Shown one piece after another: positions 1-9,082 of a DNA stretch of 64,000 bases. A model generated the notes under the pieces. It did not search any database and had not been told where the DNA came from. It saw nothing but the letters and a program-made list of their open reading frames with translations. This DNA is from Photobacterium sp. TLY01 (GTDB lineage: Bacteria > Pseudomonadota > Gammaproteobacteria > Enterobacterales > Vibrionaceae). The translations under genes were made by a program, and so were the position numbers. Position 1 is the stretch's first letter, and every line of letters starts with the position of its first letter. The stretch covers positions 248,001 to 312,000 of the forward strand of contig NZ_CP090365.1 of the NCBI RefSeq assembly GCF_021432065.1, given 5' to 3'.

Positions 1-105
1 GGCACATGATTAATCATTCGTGCCGTTCTGATATTAAATTGAAGCGTTGAGCGAATACCACCCAACCCAACCTGCACAGGCACGTGAGAAACTCAGGAAC
101 GCGTT

Positions 106-519
106 ATGATGACAGATGAAGAAAGAATTGAATTACAAAAAAATAACCCATTACACGGTCTTAAGTTAGAAACCTTACTGCAAGAGCTGGTCGATTTTTA
201 CGGATGGGATATTCTGGATACGGCTATGCGTTTTAACTGTTTTCACGTCAATCCATCGATTAGCAGCAGTGTGAAGTATTTAAAGAAAACGGACTGGGCG
301 AGAGAGAAGCTGGAAAACTTTTACCTGTACCGCTTCAAACGCATGCCTCGCGCAACGAGCGAAGAGTTCGAGTTGCCGCCACGCGCCCGTACTTTCCCGC
401 ACGGTCTTCAGCCGAAAGAGCCGATGGAACTGACGGTTGAATCCATACTGAAATCGCAAGCCAAAGCCGCATCAGCCCATAAAGAGCGCTCATCACGGGG
501 TCGTCACTCGCGCCGTTAA
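106..519 (+). CDS. VF530 family protein (DUF2132)
   Basis: A 137-residue protein whose first 75 residues carry the VF530/DUF2132 pattern: NNPLHGLKLETLL, then DFYGWDIL, then the NPSISSSVKYLKKTDWAREKLE block. This small helical domain is found mainly in Vibrionaceae and related marine bacteria, and its biochemical role is unknown. The C-terminal 60 residues are basic and low in complexity (ending RGRHSRR), longer than the core domain, and could bind nucleic acid. The start is ATGATG after an AGGAAC ribosome site about 7 bases upstream; the second ATG (position 109) is equally possible. A shorter paralogue lies at 40546-40764 on the other strand. Confidence 0.85.
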   Translation: MMTDEERIELQKNNPLHGLKLETLLQELVDFYGWDILDTAMRFNCFHVNPSISSSVKYLKKTDWAREKLENFYLYRFKRMPRATSEEFELPPRARTFPHGLQPKEPMELTVESILKSQAKAASAHKERSSRGRHSRR

Positions 520-881
520 CCAATTAGCTACGACTTGATTGATCAAATTGCGACACATCAGGCATGGATGCCTGTGTTTGCTATTGGGATATGTTCAACA
601 CAATTTTCAGGTGCCATCTACCATCAAAATTTGACGATGATTCCTTGCTGTCAGAGCCTGAATGTCGTGGTGTCAACTACGGACTGCGGATAATAGATAA
701 TGACCCAAATAATTCACGGCAGCGGGTATGATGCCTTTCGGATTTACTGGCGGGCAATGTCGGTTTGTTAAAAACTGCAACAGTTTGTCTTAGTGGCTAC
801 CCGTGTCCTTTCCATGTAGATATCTTTCTGTCTGGTGAATAGAACCGACTAATTCGTCTGTTTAAATAATCTCTTAAAAAA
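520..881. other. Intergenic region, nothing recognised
   Basis: About 360 bases between the VF530 gene and the terminator of the PRC-barrel gene. I see no conserved reading frame, RNA gene or repeat copy here. Confidence 0.5.
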
Positions 882-903
882 TAACGCTGGCTTACCCAGC
901 GTT
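882..903 (-). terminator. Rho-independent terminator of the PRC-barrel gene
   Basis: A 9-bp perfect stem, TAACGCTGG at 882-890 and CCAGCGTTA at 895-903, with a 4-base loop. On the minus strand it is followed by TTTTTTAA (complement of 874-881). It lies 64 bases past the stop of the gene at 967-1338, which is read on the minus strand. Confidence 0.8.
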
Positions 904-966
904 AGTTGATGCCACCTGACAAGTCAGGCCAGACCTGAGGCGCTACCCCCAAATCCAGCGCTGCCA

Positions 967-1338
967 TCATCTGGTGTAATAAGACTCAACACTGGAATTC
1001 CAATTGGCGTCCGCCATATCCGGCCATTTGTCCTTGTCAAAACCAGGCGCGTTTTTTAGGCGCTCAATATCGACGTCGAGCATGAAACGCTTATTTTCTC
1101 TGTCCAGCGTCAAAGCCTTCCAAGGAATGGCAAACAGGCGATCGCCTATGCCTAAAAAACCACCCGCCGACAGCACAGCATAGCGAATATTGCCCTCTGT
1201 CATATCCAGCATAATATCCTGGATTTTACCCAACTTTTCATCCTGCATATTACAGACATCATCGCCGGTAATGCTGGAACTACTTAGTAAGGTTAAGGTA
1301 GTAAAGCCACTGTTGGATTGCGTCATTGAATTGTCCAT
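967..1338 (-). CDS. PRC-barrel domain protein
   Basis: A 123-residue cytoplasmic protein with no signal peptide. Residues 20-90 match a PRC-barrel: a SITGDDVCNMQDEKLGKIQDIMLD entry strand pair, then NIRYAVLSAGGFLGIGDRLFAIPW. These domains occur in photosynthetic reaction-centre H subunits, in RimM and in many stand-alone stress-associated proteins. Stand-alone versions have no agreed function. The C-terminus (DKDKWPDMADANW) resembles that of other free-standing bacterial copies. The start has a strong AAGGGGGG ribosome site 4-5 bases upstream. It is monocistronic, with its own terminator at 882-903. Confidence 0.85.
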   Translation of the reverse strand: MDNSMTQSNSGFTTLTLLSSSSITGDDVCNMQDEKLGKIQDIMLDMTEGNIRYAVLSAGGFLGIGDRLFAIPWKALTLDRENKRFMLDVDIERLKNAPGFDKDKWPDMADANWNSSVESYYTR

Positions 1339-1663
1339 TTTGCCCCCCTTCCACTATCGTTATTAATATTACCTAACACCACGCCATCTTTGCCGTCACG
1401 CTTGCCGACTTTGCTTTTTTGCTCGGGTCTTTGCCATCGTTCACCTTGTCGACAAGTTCCCGCTCCTTCCTTTACTTTTTGTTTGAACTGCTTTTAGCCT
1501 GATTCTTGCTGATGAGTGGTGTTTAGATTCATGGTCACACTCAGGTTCTGCCCCTTCTCCAAAGACGGCTCAAAGATGCAGGGTGACACTTATACGTTAG
1601 TAGAGACCAGTAGCTTGTTCTGTACGCTAGCTAACGTAGCCAACGCATTTGTTCTGCGCCTGC
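1339..1663. other. Intergenic region, nothing recognised
   Basis: About 325 bases between two minus-strand genes. It should hold the promoter of the PRC-barrel gene. I see no reading frame or repeat that I can support. Confidence 0.4.
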
Positions 1664-2212
1664 CTACTCTTCAGCCTGTGGCGCACTGAACGCTTTGCTG
1701 TAGAAACCGGACGTATCAAAGCAACACACTCTCTTCTTCCCCGAAGCAAGCATGTCGCATGCGTCATGAATGCGTTTCGTGCGGGTCTTGGCCTGCTTGG
1801 CAGAAACAATCCAGTGGATCCAGTCTACGCGGGCAATGGTCGTCGTTGCGTTCCAAATCGCACGCGCCTCAGGTGCCGCCTCCAGTGCGTTAGCCAGATC
1901 ATCCGGCACGTCCGGTTCGGGTTCATCCCCGGCGAAAATCTCGAAGTGTGCCGTGTCACCCACGCTGGCCCCAGAAGCCACAAGCAGTGACTTATCAATA
2001 CGCAGCCAATGACTTTTCTTGCCATCCGGTTCGAGCAAAACAGTAAAACGGTTACCGTTTAAGGTGCCAGACACAGTGATACGCCCACGCCTTGGCAACG
2101 TCGCGCTTGCCTCCTTAGGCAGCACCACAAAAGCCCACTCACTGTCACCGCCCAGATCTCTGGGGCGAAGCAAACGCACGTCGAATTCAGCACGGCTGTT
2201 TTCTTTTTCCAT
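1664..2212 (-). CDS. YdeI/OmdA-type protein with DUF1905 domain
   Basis: A 182-residue protein with two recognisable parts. Residues 6-95 look like the DUF1905 beta-barrel (EFDVRLLRPRDLGG, WAFVVLPKEASATLPRRGRITVSGTLNG). Residues 100-165 look like the YdeI/OmpD-associated helical domain (LANALEAAPEARAIWNATTTIARVDWIHWIVSAKQAKTR). YdeI-family proteins have been linked to resistance to peptides and bacteriocins, but the molecular activity is not settled. The start is ATG at 2212, with an AGGGAGAGC ribosome site upstream. The gene stands alone, with repeat copy R1 upstream of it. Confidence 0.85.
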   Translation of the reverse strand: MEKENSRAEFDVRLLRPRDLGGDSEWAFVVLPKEASATLPRRGRITVSGTLNGNRFTVLLEPDGKKSHWLRIDKSLLVASGASVGDTAHFEIFAGDEPEPDVPDDLANALEAAPEARAIWNATTTIARVDWIHWIVSAKQAKTRTKRIHDACDMLASGKKRVCCFDTSGFYSKAFSAPQAEE

Positions 2213-2324
2213 GATTTGATGCTCTCCCTATGAAAATTTTCCCTGAGCGAACGACATAGTATTTTAGCAGACGAGTATGTTGGTGGGAGTGAGTTTAGTC
2301 TCCAGCCCCCATTGCATCACTTTG

Positions 2325-2500
2325 TATGTCGCGCTTAAAGTCAGCGCCTTCTCAGCATTCTGCGTTGCGCGCCAGACACTCTTTTCTGGCTCAAAGAGTG
2401 CCCAGAAAAGCCTTTGATTTCGCTGGTGTTATCCGGGCCGGTTGTAGGCGCTCCCTGCGCCGACAACCTAAAAATACATCCCTGTATTTTTCCCTGGGAT
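2325..2500 (+). repeat. Three-hairpin repeat, copy R1
   Basis: A diverged full-length copy of the dispersed ~180-bp repeat, which runs from TATGTCGCGCTT to CCCTGGGA. Hairpin 1 is CACTCTTT 2377-2384 with AAAGAGTG 2393-2400. Hairpin 2 spans 2441-2467 (GTTGTAGGCGC with GCGCCGACAAC). Hairpin 3 is AAAAATACA 2470-2478 with TGTATTTTT 2483-2491. In the other copies hairpin 3 is AAAAATTC with GAATTTTT, so both arms changed together and the stem is kept. Confidence 0.85.
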
Positions 2501-2673
2501 TGTGACTGACTATCCTGTTGATGATGCTCAGCCTACCGATATGACAGTTGCTTGTGCCAACCGAACCATGGAAAGTAACTCGGCGCTGAACCAGGATATG
2601 CCTTAATAATGCTGCTGCGGACTTGACCAAGAGCCGAATAAAGCATCGGCGGCAGAACACGTACCCTTCAGTG

Positions 2674-3204
2674 TTATAAGCGCATTTTTGCGTAGATCAC
2701 TGTGTTATCTAACTCTCCTGAAGGTAAACGTCTGGCATTAGCTAAACTAGCCTCAAACTGGAAGCCGCAACGCTTTGCAACAGCCTGGCTTTTCAGGTTT
2801 GAACTAGCCATCTTTATTTCTAATCGTTGGGCTGCATTGTCATTAAAAGCATATTTCTCAACAAGTTTTACGGCTTCGGTTATGTAACCCTTACCGGTTT
2901 CAGATGTGCATAACCAATATCCAATTTCAAAATAAGGAACAGATTTATCCCTGACAATAAAGCCGACAGCACCAATAAACCGCCCTGTTTCTTTTTCAAT
3001 GACATTAAACCAAAACTCACCAGTAAAGTTTGAAAAATGATCAAGAGCCTCTTTGGTGTTTGCTTCGAGATCACGCTTCGTTAATGACTCCGAAACCCAG
3101 GGTAAAAACTGAGAAAGCTCTGCTTTGCTCTCCTCAATGACAGCAAACATTGATTCAGTATATTTCAATGATGGCGGAACTAATTGAAGTCTCTCACTTT
3201 CCAT
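2674..3204 (-). CDS. RimJ/RimL-type GNAT N-acetyltransferase
   Basis: A 176-residue protein of the Acetyltransf_3 (RimJ/RimL) type. It begins with the typical ESERLQLVPPSLKYTESMF strand, has EIGYWLCTSETGKGYITEAVKLVEKYAF as the acetyl-CoA binding motif A (the Q/RxxGxG loop is degenerate, SETGKGY), and ends with RLEIKMASSNLKSQAVAKRCGF. Family members acetylate N-terminal amino groups of ribosomal proteins or small amines; the substrate here cannot be told. It is the first of three lower-GC genes (2674-4740) on the minus strand, each with its own spacing, so the block looks acquired. Confidence 0.85.
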   Translation of the reverse strand: MESERLQLVPPSLKYTESMFAVIEESKAELSQFLPWVSESLTKRDLEANTKEALDHFSNFTGEFWFNVIEKETGRFIGAVGFIVRDKSVPYFEIGYWLCTSETGKGYITEAVKLVEKYAFNDNAAQRLEIKMASSNLKSQAVAKRCGFQFEASLANARRLPSGELDNTVIYAKMRL

Positions 3205-3507
3205 CTGAGATCCTATTTATGACGTGCTTACAACGAATGAGGAACTGCAACCGAGAAGTAGCATAACATCAAAGCCAGTGAACAAACTCAATGCTAAGCA
3301 CCATCGTCGTTTATCTTGTTTTAGTCACCGACGCCGAGCTAGGGAAGGCAAACCACCATGGGTGGCTATCATCGCCTTCAGTATGTTGTCGTCCTGATGA
3401 GAGCTGGTTGTGTCTCGCACCGTAAAGCTCTTAAGCAGACTCATGACGAAAAACAACGTCATCAATTTCGCTTTTACAGTGATTATCCTTACACCAACAG
3501 CAACCGG
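3205..3507. other. Intergenic region, nothing recognised
   Basis: About 300 bases between two minus-strand accessory genes. A short palindrome, CCACCATGGGTGG, lies near 3352-3364. No attC core or repeat copy is present. Confidence 0.4.
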
Positions 3508-4050
3508 TTAATCACGAATTTCCTCAGGAATCAGCGCCAAGAGATCTGTGACCCCAATATCTTCACCGGCCTGAGAAAGTAAAGCAGAGACCTGCCCACG
3601 ATGATGGGTCTGATGGTTAAAGAGGTGAAGAACCAGACTTGAAAACCGTTTATTGGCAGAAACGCCTTTGGTGTTGTGATAACTAAGCAAAAGATCCAAA
3701 TCTGTTTCAGTGAGTTTATTTATCCAACCAACAATCTGACAATCTAACCAAGCTCTTTGTTCGGATAAAGCAGGTAAATCATCAAAAAGTATCTGATCCA
3801 AACTACTCGGGTTTGGAAGATTAGCGACCTCACGTAAAGAGGACTTGCAAGACGGATGCGAGGAAAATCGCTTGAGCCAAATAATATCGCCCACAAGAAT
3901 GTGATTCAAAGTACCCAAAATAGAGCCAAAAAATGCGCCACGATCCTTAGTCAGCTCTTTTGTATCTAAACGACTCGCAGCCTCGTAGACCTTTGTGTTC
4001 ATGCTTTGGTTGTAAGCGGCCAGCAATATAAAGTGTTCTTTCAGGCTCAT
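3508..4050 (-). CDS. DinB family protein
   Basis: A 180-residue four-helix-bundle protein of the DinB/YfiT type. The three metal-binding histidines expected of the family are visible: one in GTLNHILVGDIIWLKRF, and two in the C-terminal FNHQTHHRGQVSALL motif. Family members include metal-dependent hydrolases and thiol transferases; the substrate is unknown. I chose the ATG at 4050 because AAGGAGGA sits 5-6 bases upstream. An in-frame start at 4107 lacks a ribosome site. It is flanked by other single accessory genes. Confidence 0.85.
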   Translation of the reverse strand: MSLKEHFILLAAYNQSMNTKVYEAASRLDTKELTKDRGAFFGSILGTLNHILVGDIIWLKRFSSHPSCKSSLREVANLPNPSSLDQILFDDLPALSEQRAWLDCQIVGWINKLTETDLDLLLSYHNTKGVSANKRFSSLVLHLFNHQTHHRGQVSALLSQAGEDIGVTDLLALIPEEIRD

Positions 4051-4185
4051 CTGTATTCCTCCTTGTACATTTTGGATAGCATGAACTCCCTCTTCAGGCT
4101 TTGCCACTCCTTAATAAAGCCATTTCGGGCTTGTCCATATTTGCTATGCACGTTTTATAGCGACCACTGAATATAAATGCCAGTG

Positions 4186-4740
4186 CTACATTTTACCCAA
4201 CGAAGTCTTTGCCGTTTCGTCACGTTCGAAGTACCTGACGACTTCAAAATCCGAGAACAAAGCCTTAACCTCAGATTCAGATAAAGGTGTTGTTGGACTA
4301 AGGTGATTTTTAGCCCAGCTGTCTCTTGTCCCCATAAAGTCACCGGCAAAGACACCACCAATTTCAATCGACGATTTAATATTGCCCCAAGTTGCCTCAA
4401 AGAAATTCGGATCAGCAAAGAACAAACTAGAATTAGCGATGACTAGGCCAGCCTTTGGGTAGACAAAAGACTCAAATGAAGACTCTGAAATTTCCACCTG
4501 AGATTTAGCTCCAAATCGGTCTCTGCATATCGCTACAGAGTCAGGATTAATATCAAAGCCATGTACCTGATAACCTTGCAGCTCCAGATAGTGGATATCA
4601 CTTCCAGTACCACAACCACAGTCAGTCGCTATTTTGAGGTTTGATGCATTTAAACTAGCCGCAAATTCCGTACGTTTTAAATGAGAGCGAGATAATGCCT
4701 TTTTGTAGTACTGACGCCAGATCTCAGCATTTTCATCCAT
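4186..4740 (-). CDS. Class I SAM-dependent methyltransferase
   Basis: A 184-residue protein with a class I methyltransferase core: motif I is IATDCGCGTGSDIHYLELQGY, followed by the acidic VHGFDINPDSVAICRDRF, then LVIANSSLFFADPNFF as motif IV. Similar small proteins are annotated as TehB-like or tellurite-type methyltransferases, but nothing fixes the substrate. The start at 4740 (MDENAEIW) has AAGGAAA upstream; MYFQ at 4767 is an in-frame alternative. Lower GC than the men genes beside it suggests acquisition. Confidence 0.8.
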   Translation of the reverse strand: MDENAEIWRQYYKKALSRSHLKRTEFAASLNASNLKIATDCGCGTGSDIHYLELQGYQVHGFDINPDSVAICRDRFGAKSQVEISESSFESFVYPKAGLVIANSSLFFADPNFFEATWGNIKSSIEIGGVFAGDFMGTRDSWAKNHLSPTTPLSESEVKALFSDFEVVRYFERDETAKTSLGKM

Positions 4741-4905
4741 AAGCTTATTATTTCCTTGAAAGTACATGACATTTTATTACACGACCCACTACCCGGTATC
4801 TTACCCAAACAACTTATGCAACCCAATTTATACTCTCCGCTTTTGTCGCACTTTATGATCTACCTAAAGTTCAGCGTCGCAGATGCTGGTGAAACACGAC
4901 AACGA

Positions 4906-6387
4906 TCACTGACCGTTTTGAGGGTCGTTCATGATCTGATATTCACTGTGGTGGTCAGAAAACCACGCTTTTATGGCTTGGCGCGATAGTTTGATGCCTG
5001 TTTGTGGCTGTTGCGGCATGGGGAAAAACGCATCGGGGATTTTGAAGCGGGTGAGTTTGTCTGTCAGCCAGAGGGGCAGTTGCAGGGCTGACAGGTCGCA
5101 GGCACTGTTGATCAGGGCTATCGGGCGGGTGCCGTAAATTTCACAGGCCACGGGGATGACCATACTCTGACGGATCGCCGGATGGCGGTTCAGCACGGCT
5201 TCAATTTCCTCGCAGTGGATGTTCTCGCCGCCGGAGATAAACTGATTATCAACACGGCCAATGATGCGGAGTTCACCATCGACCCACTGGCCGACATCTT
5301 TGGTATCAAACCAGCCTTGCTCATCCACCAGTGGGATAAGTCGGCCCTGATGATAGTAACCGCTCGCTAAGGTATCGCCTGCGATATAAATCCGCTTGTT
5401 TTTCAGCTGAACCTGACGGTTGGGCAGCACGCGCCCGGCGCTGGCAATGTCGTCTGTCGGTTTGGCCGTCACAGTCGACGCGGCTTCTGTCATGCCGTAT
5501 CCCAGCCAGGTTTCAATGCCGCTGTCTCTGGCCTGCTGACACAGCGACAAAGGCACGTCACTGCCGCCCAGTAACACATGGCTGAGCTGCAGTGGCTGGC
5601 GATGATCCAGCAGTCGCCTGAGCTGCGTGGCCACCAGCGACGCATGAGTCACCCCCTCAATATCTTCTTGCAACCGACCGCTGCCGATTTTCAGGCAGGC
5701 TCCGGCACTGAGCCAGCGGTACAGAATCGACAAACCGGAAACATGGTACATGGGCAGACTGAGCAGCCAGCAATCGTGCTGCTGAAACGGAAACACCGCC
5801 AGCAAACCGCGGGCCGAGGCCAGATGCTGGGCCTGGGTATGGGCAACCGCTTTGGGTACGCCGGACGAGCCTGAGGTAAAGACAATCGAGACGATTTGTT
5901 TTTTATCGCATTGTTTTGCATCGCGTCGTTCTGCATTGCGGGCAAGGCACGATGTTGAAGCGGCAACTGGCACTTGCAGGTTCAATATCTGGCAGCCTGT
6001 GAATAAGCGCTGCCTGTCCTGTTCAGACAAACCGGCGACAACAGATTCACTCAGCCACACAAACTGCCGCTGCCCTTCGCCATACAGCACACGCAGTTTG
6101 TCCTCCAACACCTGGCAGGGCTGCGGCATCATCAGGGCCGTGATCGCCCCCAGCTGGATGCAAGCCAGATGAAGCATCACCACATCCGCCGAGTTTTTGC
6201 TGACTACCGTTACCACAGTCCCTTCGCTCACCCCCTGAGCGGCAAGCACGCGCGCCAGATGGTGAATCTGCTCAGTCAGCGCTTGCCAGGTGTATTCCGT
6301 GTCAACCGTGATCAGAGCGATGTCGTCAGGCCGCGTCTGAGCCCAGGTGTGCCAGAGGCAAGGCCGATGCAGACTGTGCGGATTCAT
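4906..6387 (-). CDS. menE: o-succinylbenzoate-CoA ligase
   Basis: An ANL-superfamily adenylating enzyme that activates o-succinylbenzoate with ATP and CoA in menaquinone synthesis. The AMP-binding P-loop FTSGSSGVPKAV, the GYGMTEAAS motif, the GWFDTKDVGQW hinge region and the C-terminal catalytic lysine context (TGIKLSRQAI) are all present; length is about 493 residues. I prefer the ATG at 6387, which overlaps the menC stop as ATGA. An in-frame ATG at 6396 is possible. It is the last gene of the menD-H-B-C-E operon and is probably translationally coupled to menC. Confidence 0.93.
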   Translation of the reverse strand: MNPHSLHRPCLWHTWAQTRPDDIALITVDTEYTWQALTEQIHHLARVLAAQGVSEGTVVTVVSKNSADVVMLHLACIQLGAITALMMPQPCQVLEDKLRVLYGEGQRQFVWLSESVVAGLSEQDRQRLFTGCQILNLQVPVAASTSCLARNAERRDAKQCDKKQIVSIVFTSGSSGVPKAVAHTQAQHLASARGLLAVFPFQQHDCWLLSLPMYHVSGLSILYRWLSAGACLKIGSGRLQEDIEGVTHASLVATQLRRLLDHRQPLQLSHVLLGGSDVPLSLCQQARDSGIETWLGYGMTEAASTVTAKPTDDIASAGRVLPNRQVQLKNKRIYIAGDTLASGYYHQGRLIPLVDEQGWFDTKDVGQWVDGELRIIGRVDNQFISGGENIHCEEIEAVLNRHPAIRQSMVIPVACEIYGTRPIALINSACDLSALQLPLWLTDKLTRFKIPDAFFPMPQQPQTGIKLSRQAIKAWFSDHHSEYQIMNDPQNGQ

Positions 6388-7373
6388 GACTGCCATACCT
6401 GTATGTGTTGCTGTAACGAGTGGAGCGGTAGCGTGCTGCCCGGCCAGGGGATTTCAAGCTGCGCACTGAACAGATGAAGTGTATCCAGCCCGGGCAGACT
6501 CTCTGGCAGCAACCAGTGAGAGAGGCGTGCGAGCTGCGTCAGTCCCAGGCTGGATTCAAGCGCTGAGCTTATCACCACAGACATGCCCGCGGCTTGTGCG
6601 TCCCCAATCAATTGCGCACAGCGCTGCACCGAACCGATCAAGGTCGGTTTCAGGACAAGCGTCTTTGCACCGGACAAACTATTGACCCTAAAGTCTGCTT
6701 GTCTGACGGCATGCTGCAGAGTTTCATCCCACGCCAGGGCGATACCGGATTCCCGGGCAAAATACAGGCTATCCGACGGGTGACGACAAGGTTCCTCCAT
6801 AAAAGCAATGCGCGGAAGATGAGCCGTATTGACCGCAGAAGAAAAATCAATCGCCTGTTCCAGAGTCCAGGCCCGGTTCGCATCCAGACGTAAGCTCAGA
6901 TGAGGAAAGCGACACAGCAACTGGTTCACCTGCTCGGCCTCCTGTCCCGGCACAGCCCGGCCGACCTTTACTTTCGCCAGGCGGCACTCTGCCAAAGCGC
7001 CCATTGCTGCCGTATCTGCCATTGACCCGGCACTCAGCAAAGGCACAGTGTGATAAGGCACCTGCGATGGCAACTGGCCGCTCAGGCACATCAGTGCCAT
7101 CGAGAACCCGAAAGCCACCGACGGATACAGCGCCATCTCAGCACTATCCTGACCGCCAACCCAATTTGTCAGTAAGGAAATAGCCTGTTGTTCCGCCTGT
7201 TCACTGCTTTCCACGCTCAAGCCCACCAGCGGGGCAATTTCTCCGCAGCCCACGCATGCGCCATCACGCAATTGAGCAACATAACCCACACGTTCATCTA
7301 ATTGCTGGCCGCTTAACACTATCCCGCTGTCTATGGGTAGCCTGTAGCGAAACAATCTGGCTGAACGCGTCAT
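6384..7373 (-). CDS. menC: o-succinylbenzoate synthase
   Basis: A 329-residue enolase-superfamily enzyme that dehydrates SHCHC to o-succinylbenzoate. The superfamily ligands are readable in order: the KVKVG lysine, LDANRAW (Asp), FMEEPC (Glu), AWDET (Asp) and LKPTLIG (Lys). The N-terminal capping domain starts FRYRLPIDSGIVL. Its stop overlaps the menE start. menB ends 29 bases upstream, so the gene sits inside the men operon. Confidence 0.93.
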   Translation of the reverse strand: MTRSARLFRYRLPIDSGIVLSGQQLDERVGYVAQLRDGACVGCGEIAPLVGLSVESSEQAEQQAISLLTNWVGGQDSAEMALYPSVAFGFSMALMCLSGQLPSQVPYHTVPLLSAGSMADTAAMGALAECRLAKVKVGRAVPGQEAEQVNQLLCRFPHLSLRLDANRAWTLEQAIDFSSAVNTAHLPRIAFMEEPCRHPSDSLYFARESGIALAWDETLQHAVRQADFRVNSLSGAKTLVLKPTLIGSVQRCAQLIGDAQAAGMSVVISSALESSLGLTQLARLSHWLLPESLPGLDTLHLFSAQLEIPWPGSTLPLHSLQQHIQVWQS

Positions 7374-7402
7374 GTTATCCGCTCCTCACGCCAGTCAGCC
7401 CG

Positions 7403-8269
7403 CTAGGGGTTACGCGGAAACTGGCTGAAATCCGGCGGACGTTTCTCATTGAATGCATTACGGCCTTCCTGACCTTCTTCGGTCATATAGAACATCATGG
7501 TGGCGTTGCCTGCCAGTTCCTGCAGCCCGGCCTGTCCGTCGCAGTCGGCATTCAGTGCAGCTTTCAGGCAACGCAGTGCCATTGGGCTGTGCTGAAGCAC
7601 TTCACGGCACCATCTCACCGTTTCCCTTTCCAGCTCAGCCAGCGGCACGACCGTATTGACCAGTCCCATATCCAGCGCTTCCTGCGCATCGTAAAAACGG
7701 CACAGAAACCAGATTTCGCGGGCCTTTTTCTGACCGACAATGCGTGCCATATAAGAGGCTCCCCAGCCGCCATCGAATGAGCCGACTTTCGGGCCAGTCT
7801 GGCCGAACCGGGCGTTCTCTGCCGCAATGGTCAGATCGCACATCATGTGCAGCACATGACCGCCGCCCACCGCCCAGCCGGCTACCGATGCGATCACAGG
7901 TTTCGGGCAGGTGCGGATCTGACGCTGAAAATCCAGCACATTCAGATGATGGGTGCCGGCATCGTCCCGGTATCCGCCATAGTCACCGCGTACTTTCTGA
8001 TCGCCGCCTGAGCAGAAGGCTTCCTCACCCAGCCCGGTGAGAATGATCACGCCGACGGACTCATCGTAGCGGGCTTGCGACAACGCATGGATCATTTCTC
8101 TGACGGTCTGCGGACGAAAAGCATTGTGCACCTGCGGACGGGCAATGGTGATTCTGGCGATACCATCGCTTGATGTGTGGTACTGAATATCTTCATATCC
8201 GCTGCTGCCGTTTACCCATTCGATCGGCGCATAAAGTGCCTCTTCAGACAAACCCAGGCTCATTGCCAT
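7403..8269 (-). CDS. menB: 1,4-dihydroxy-2-naphthoyl-CoA synthase
   Basis: A 288-residue crotonase-fold enzyme that closes the second ring of the naphthoquinone from OSB-CoA. Family landmarks are ICSGGD-like [16 protein letters not shown], the oxyanion-hole [19 protein letters not shown], and the MenB signature [19 protein letters not shown] followed by [11 protein letters not shown]. Residues 5-20 match the usual MenB N-terminal extension. It lies between menH (18 bases upstream) and menC. Confidence 0.95.
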   Translation of the reverse strand: MAMSLGLSEEALYAPIEWVNGSSGYEDIQYHTSSDGIARITIARPQVHNAFRPQTVREMIHALSQARYDESVGVIILTGLGEEAFCSGGDQKVRGDYGGYRDDAGTHHLNVLDFQRQIRTCPKPVIASVAGWAVGGGHVLHMMCDLTIAAENARFGQTGPKVGSFDGGWGASYMARIVGQKKAREIWFLCRFYDAQEALDMGLVNTVVPLAELERETVRWCREVLQHSPMALRCLKAALNADCDGQAGLQELAGNATMMFYMTEEGQEGRNAFNEKRPPDFSQFPRNP

Positions 8270-8287
8270 ATTATCCTCACTCTCAGA

Positions 8288-9082
8288 TCACAGTATCATT
8301 TCAAGGTGTTGGTTCAGTTGACGCCTGAGCGCCATCGCAAACGCCTGCGGTTGCTCTTTGTGGGCGTTGTGCCCGGCATTGGCGATACAGGTTGCCGGCA
8401 CCCGGCTGTCATTCGCCATTCGCGAAAATTTGCTGTCGTGCTCGCCGTAAAAGTAATGCACTGGCACCTTCTGCGACTTGATCGCATCCGCCAGGTAAGC
8501 TTGCCGGGCCAGTGATGTCGCGAGCAGCATGCCGGCAACACTTGCCCCGAGGTTATCACTGCGGTAATCAATCAAACTTTGTTTTTGCGCATGATTCAGC
8601 GAAGAAAAGACAGGTTGCTGATACCAGTCTGCCAGTACCACATCAACTGGCTCACGGCGAAACCGGCGGGCCCAGCGACAGTCCTGCCGCCACCGTACAA
8701 CGCGTTTCTGTTTGGAAGTCAGGCCAAAATGACCGCCTTCCACCGCCAGCAGCCGGATATTCAGCGGCGCAAACAGGCCACTGGCCACGCCGTGCATGGC
8801 GATACGCGCGCCCAGTGAGTAACCTGCCAATATCAGGGGACGGGCAGCGAGCTGATGCTTGATCAGGGTATCGCGGACCTCTTCTGCCGCCTGATCCAGT
8901 GAGTGGCAGGCAACAGCGCGGCTGCAGCCATGGCCGGGCAAATCCAACGCGATACAGGGATAAGCTTGCAGCCACTGAGCGCAGTCAAGCCAGTCTGCTC
9001 CGCTGCCCAGCAGGCCATGGAGAAACACCATCACCGGCTGTTCAGGCTGATCACTACGGGTAAGATATCGGCTAGAGAGCAT
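8288..9082 (-). CDS. menH: SHCHC synthase, alpha/beta hydrolase
   Basis: An alpha/beta-hydrolase of 264 residues that eliminates pyruvate from SEPHCHC. The catalytic triad is visible: nucleophile Ser in LAGYSLGARIAMH, Asp in YFYGEHDSKF and His in NAGHNAHKEQP. The oxyanion motif HGLLGSG follows the first strand. The start at 9082 (MLSSRYL) overlaps the last 11 bases of menD, the usual menDH arrangement. A longer reading frame back to 9169 lies entirely within menD and lacks family similarity. Confidence 0.92.
   Translation of the reverse strand: MLSSRYLTRSDQPEQPVMVFLHGLLGSGADWLDCAQWLQAYPCIALDLPGHGCSRAVACHSLDQAAEEVRDTLIKHQLAARPLILAGYSLGARIAMHGVASGLFAPLNIRLLAVEGGHFGLTSKQKRVVRWRQDCRWARRFRREPVDVVLADWYQQPVFSSLNHAQKQSLIDYRSDNLGASVAGMLLATSLARQAYLADAIKSQKVPVHYFYGEHDSKFSRMANDSRVPATCIANAGHNAHKEQPQAFAMALRRQLNQHLEMIL

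Noticed and set aside
2674..4740. GNAT, DinB and methyltransferase genes considered as integron cassettes
   Set aside because: Lower GC and single-gene layout fit, but no attC core sequences were found between them.
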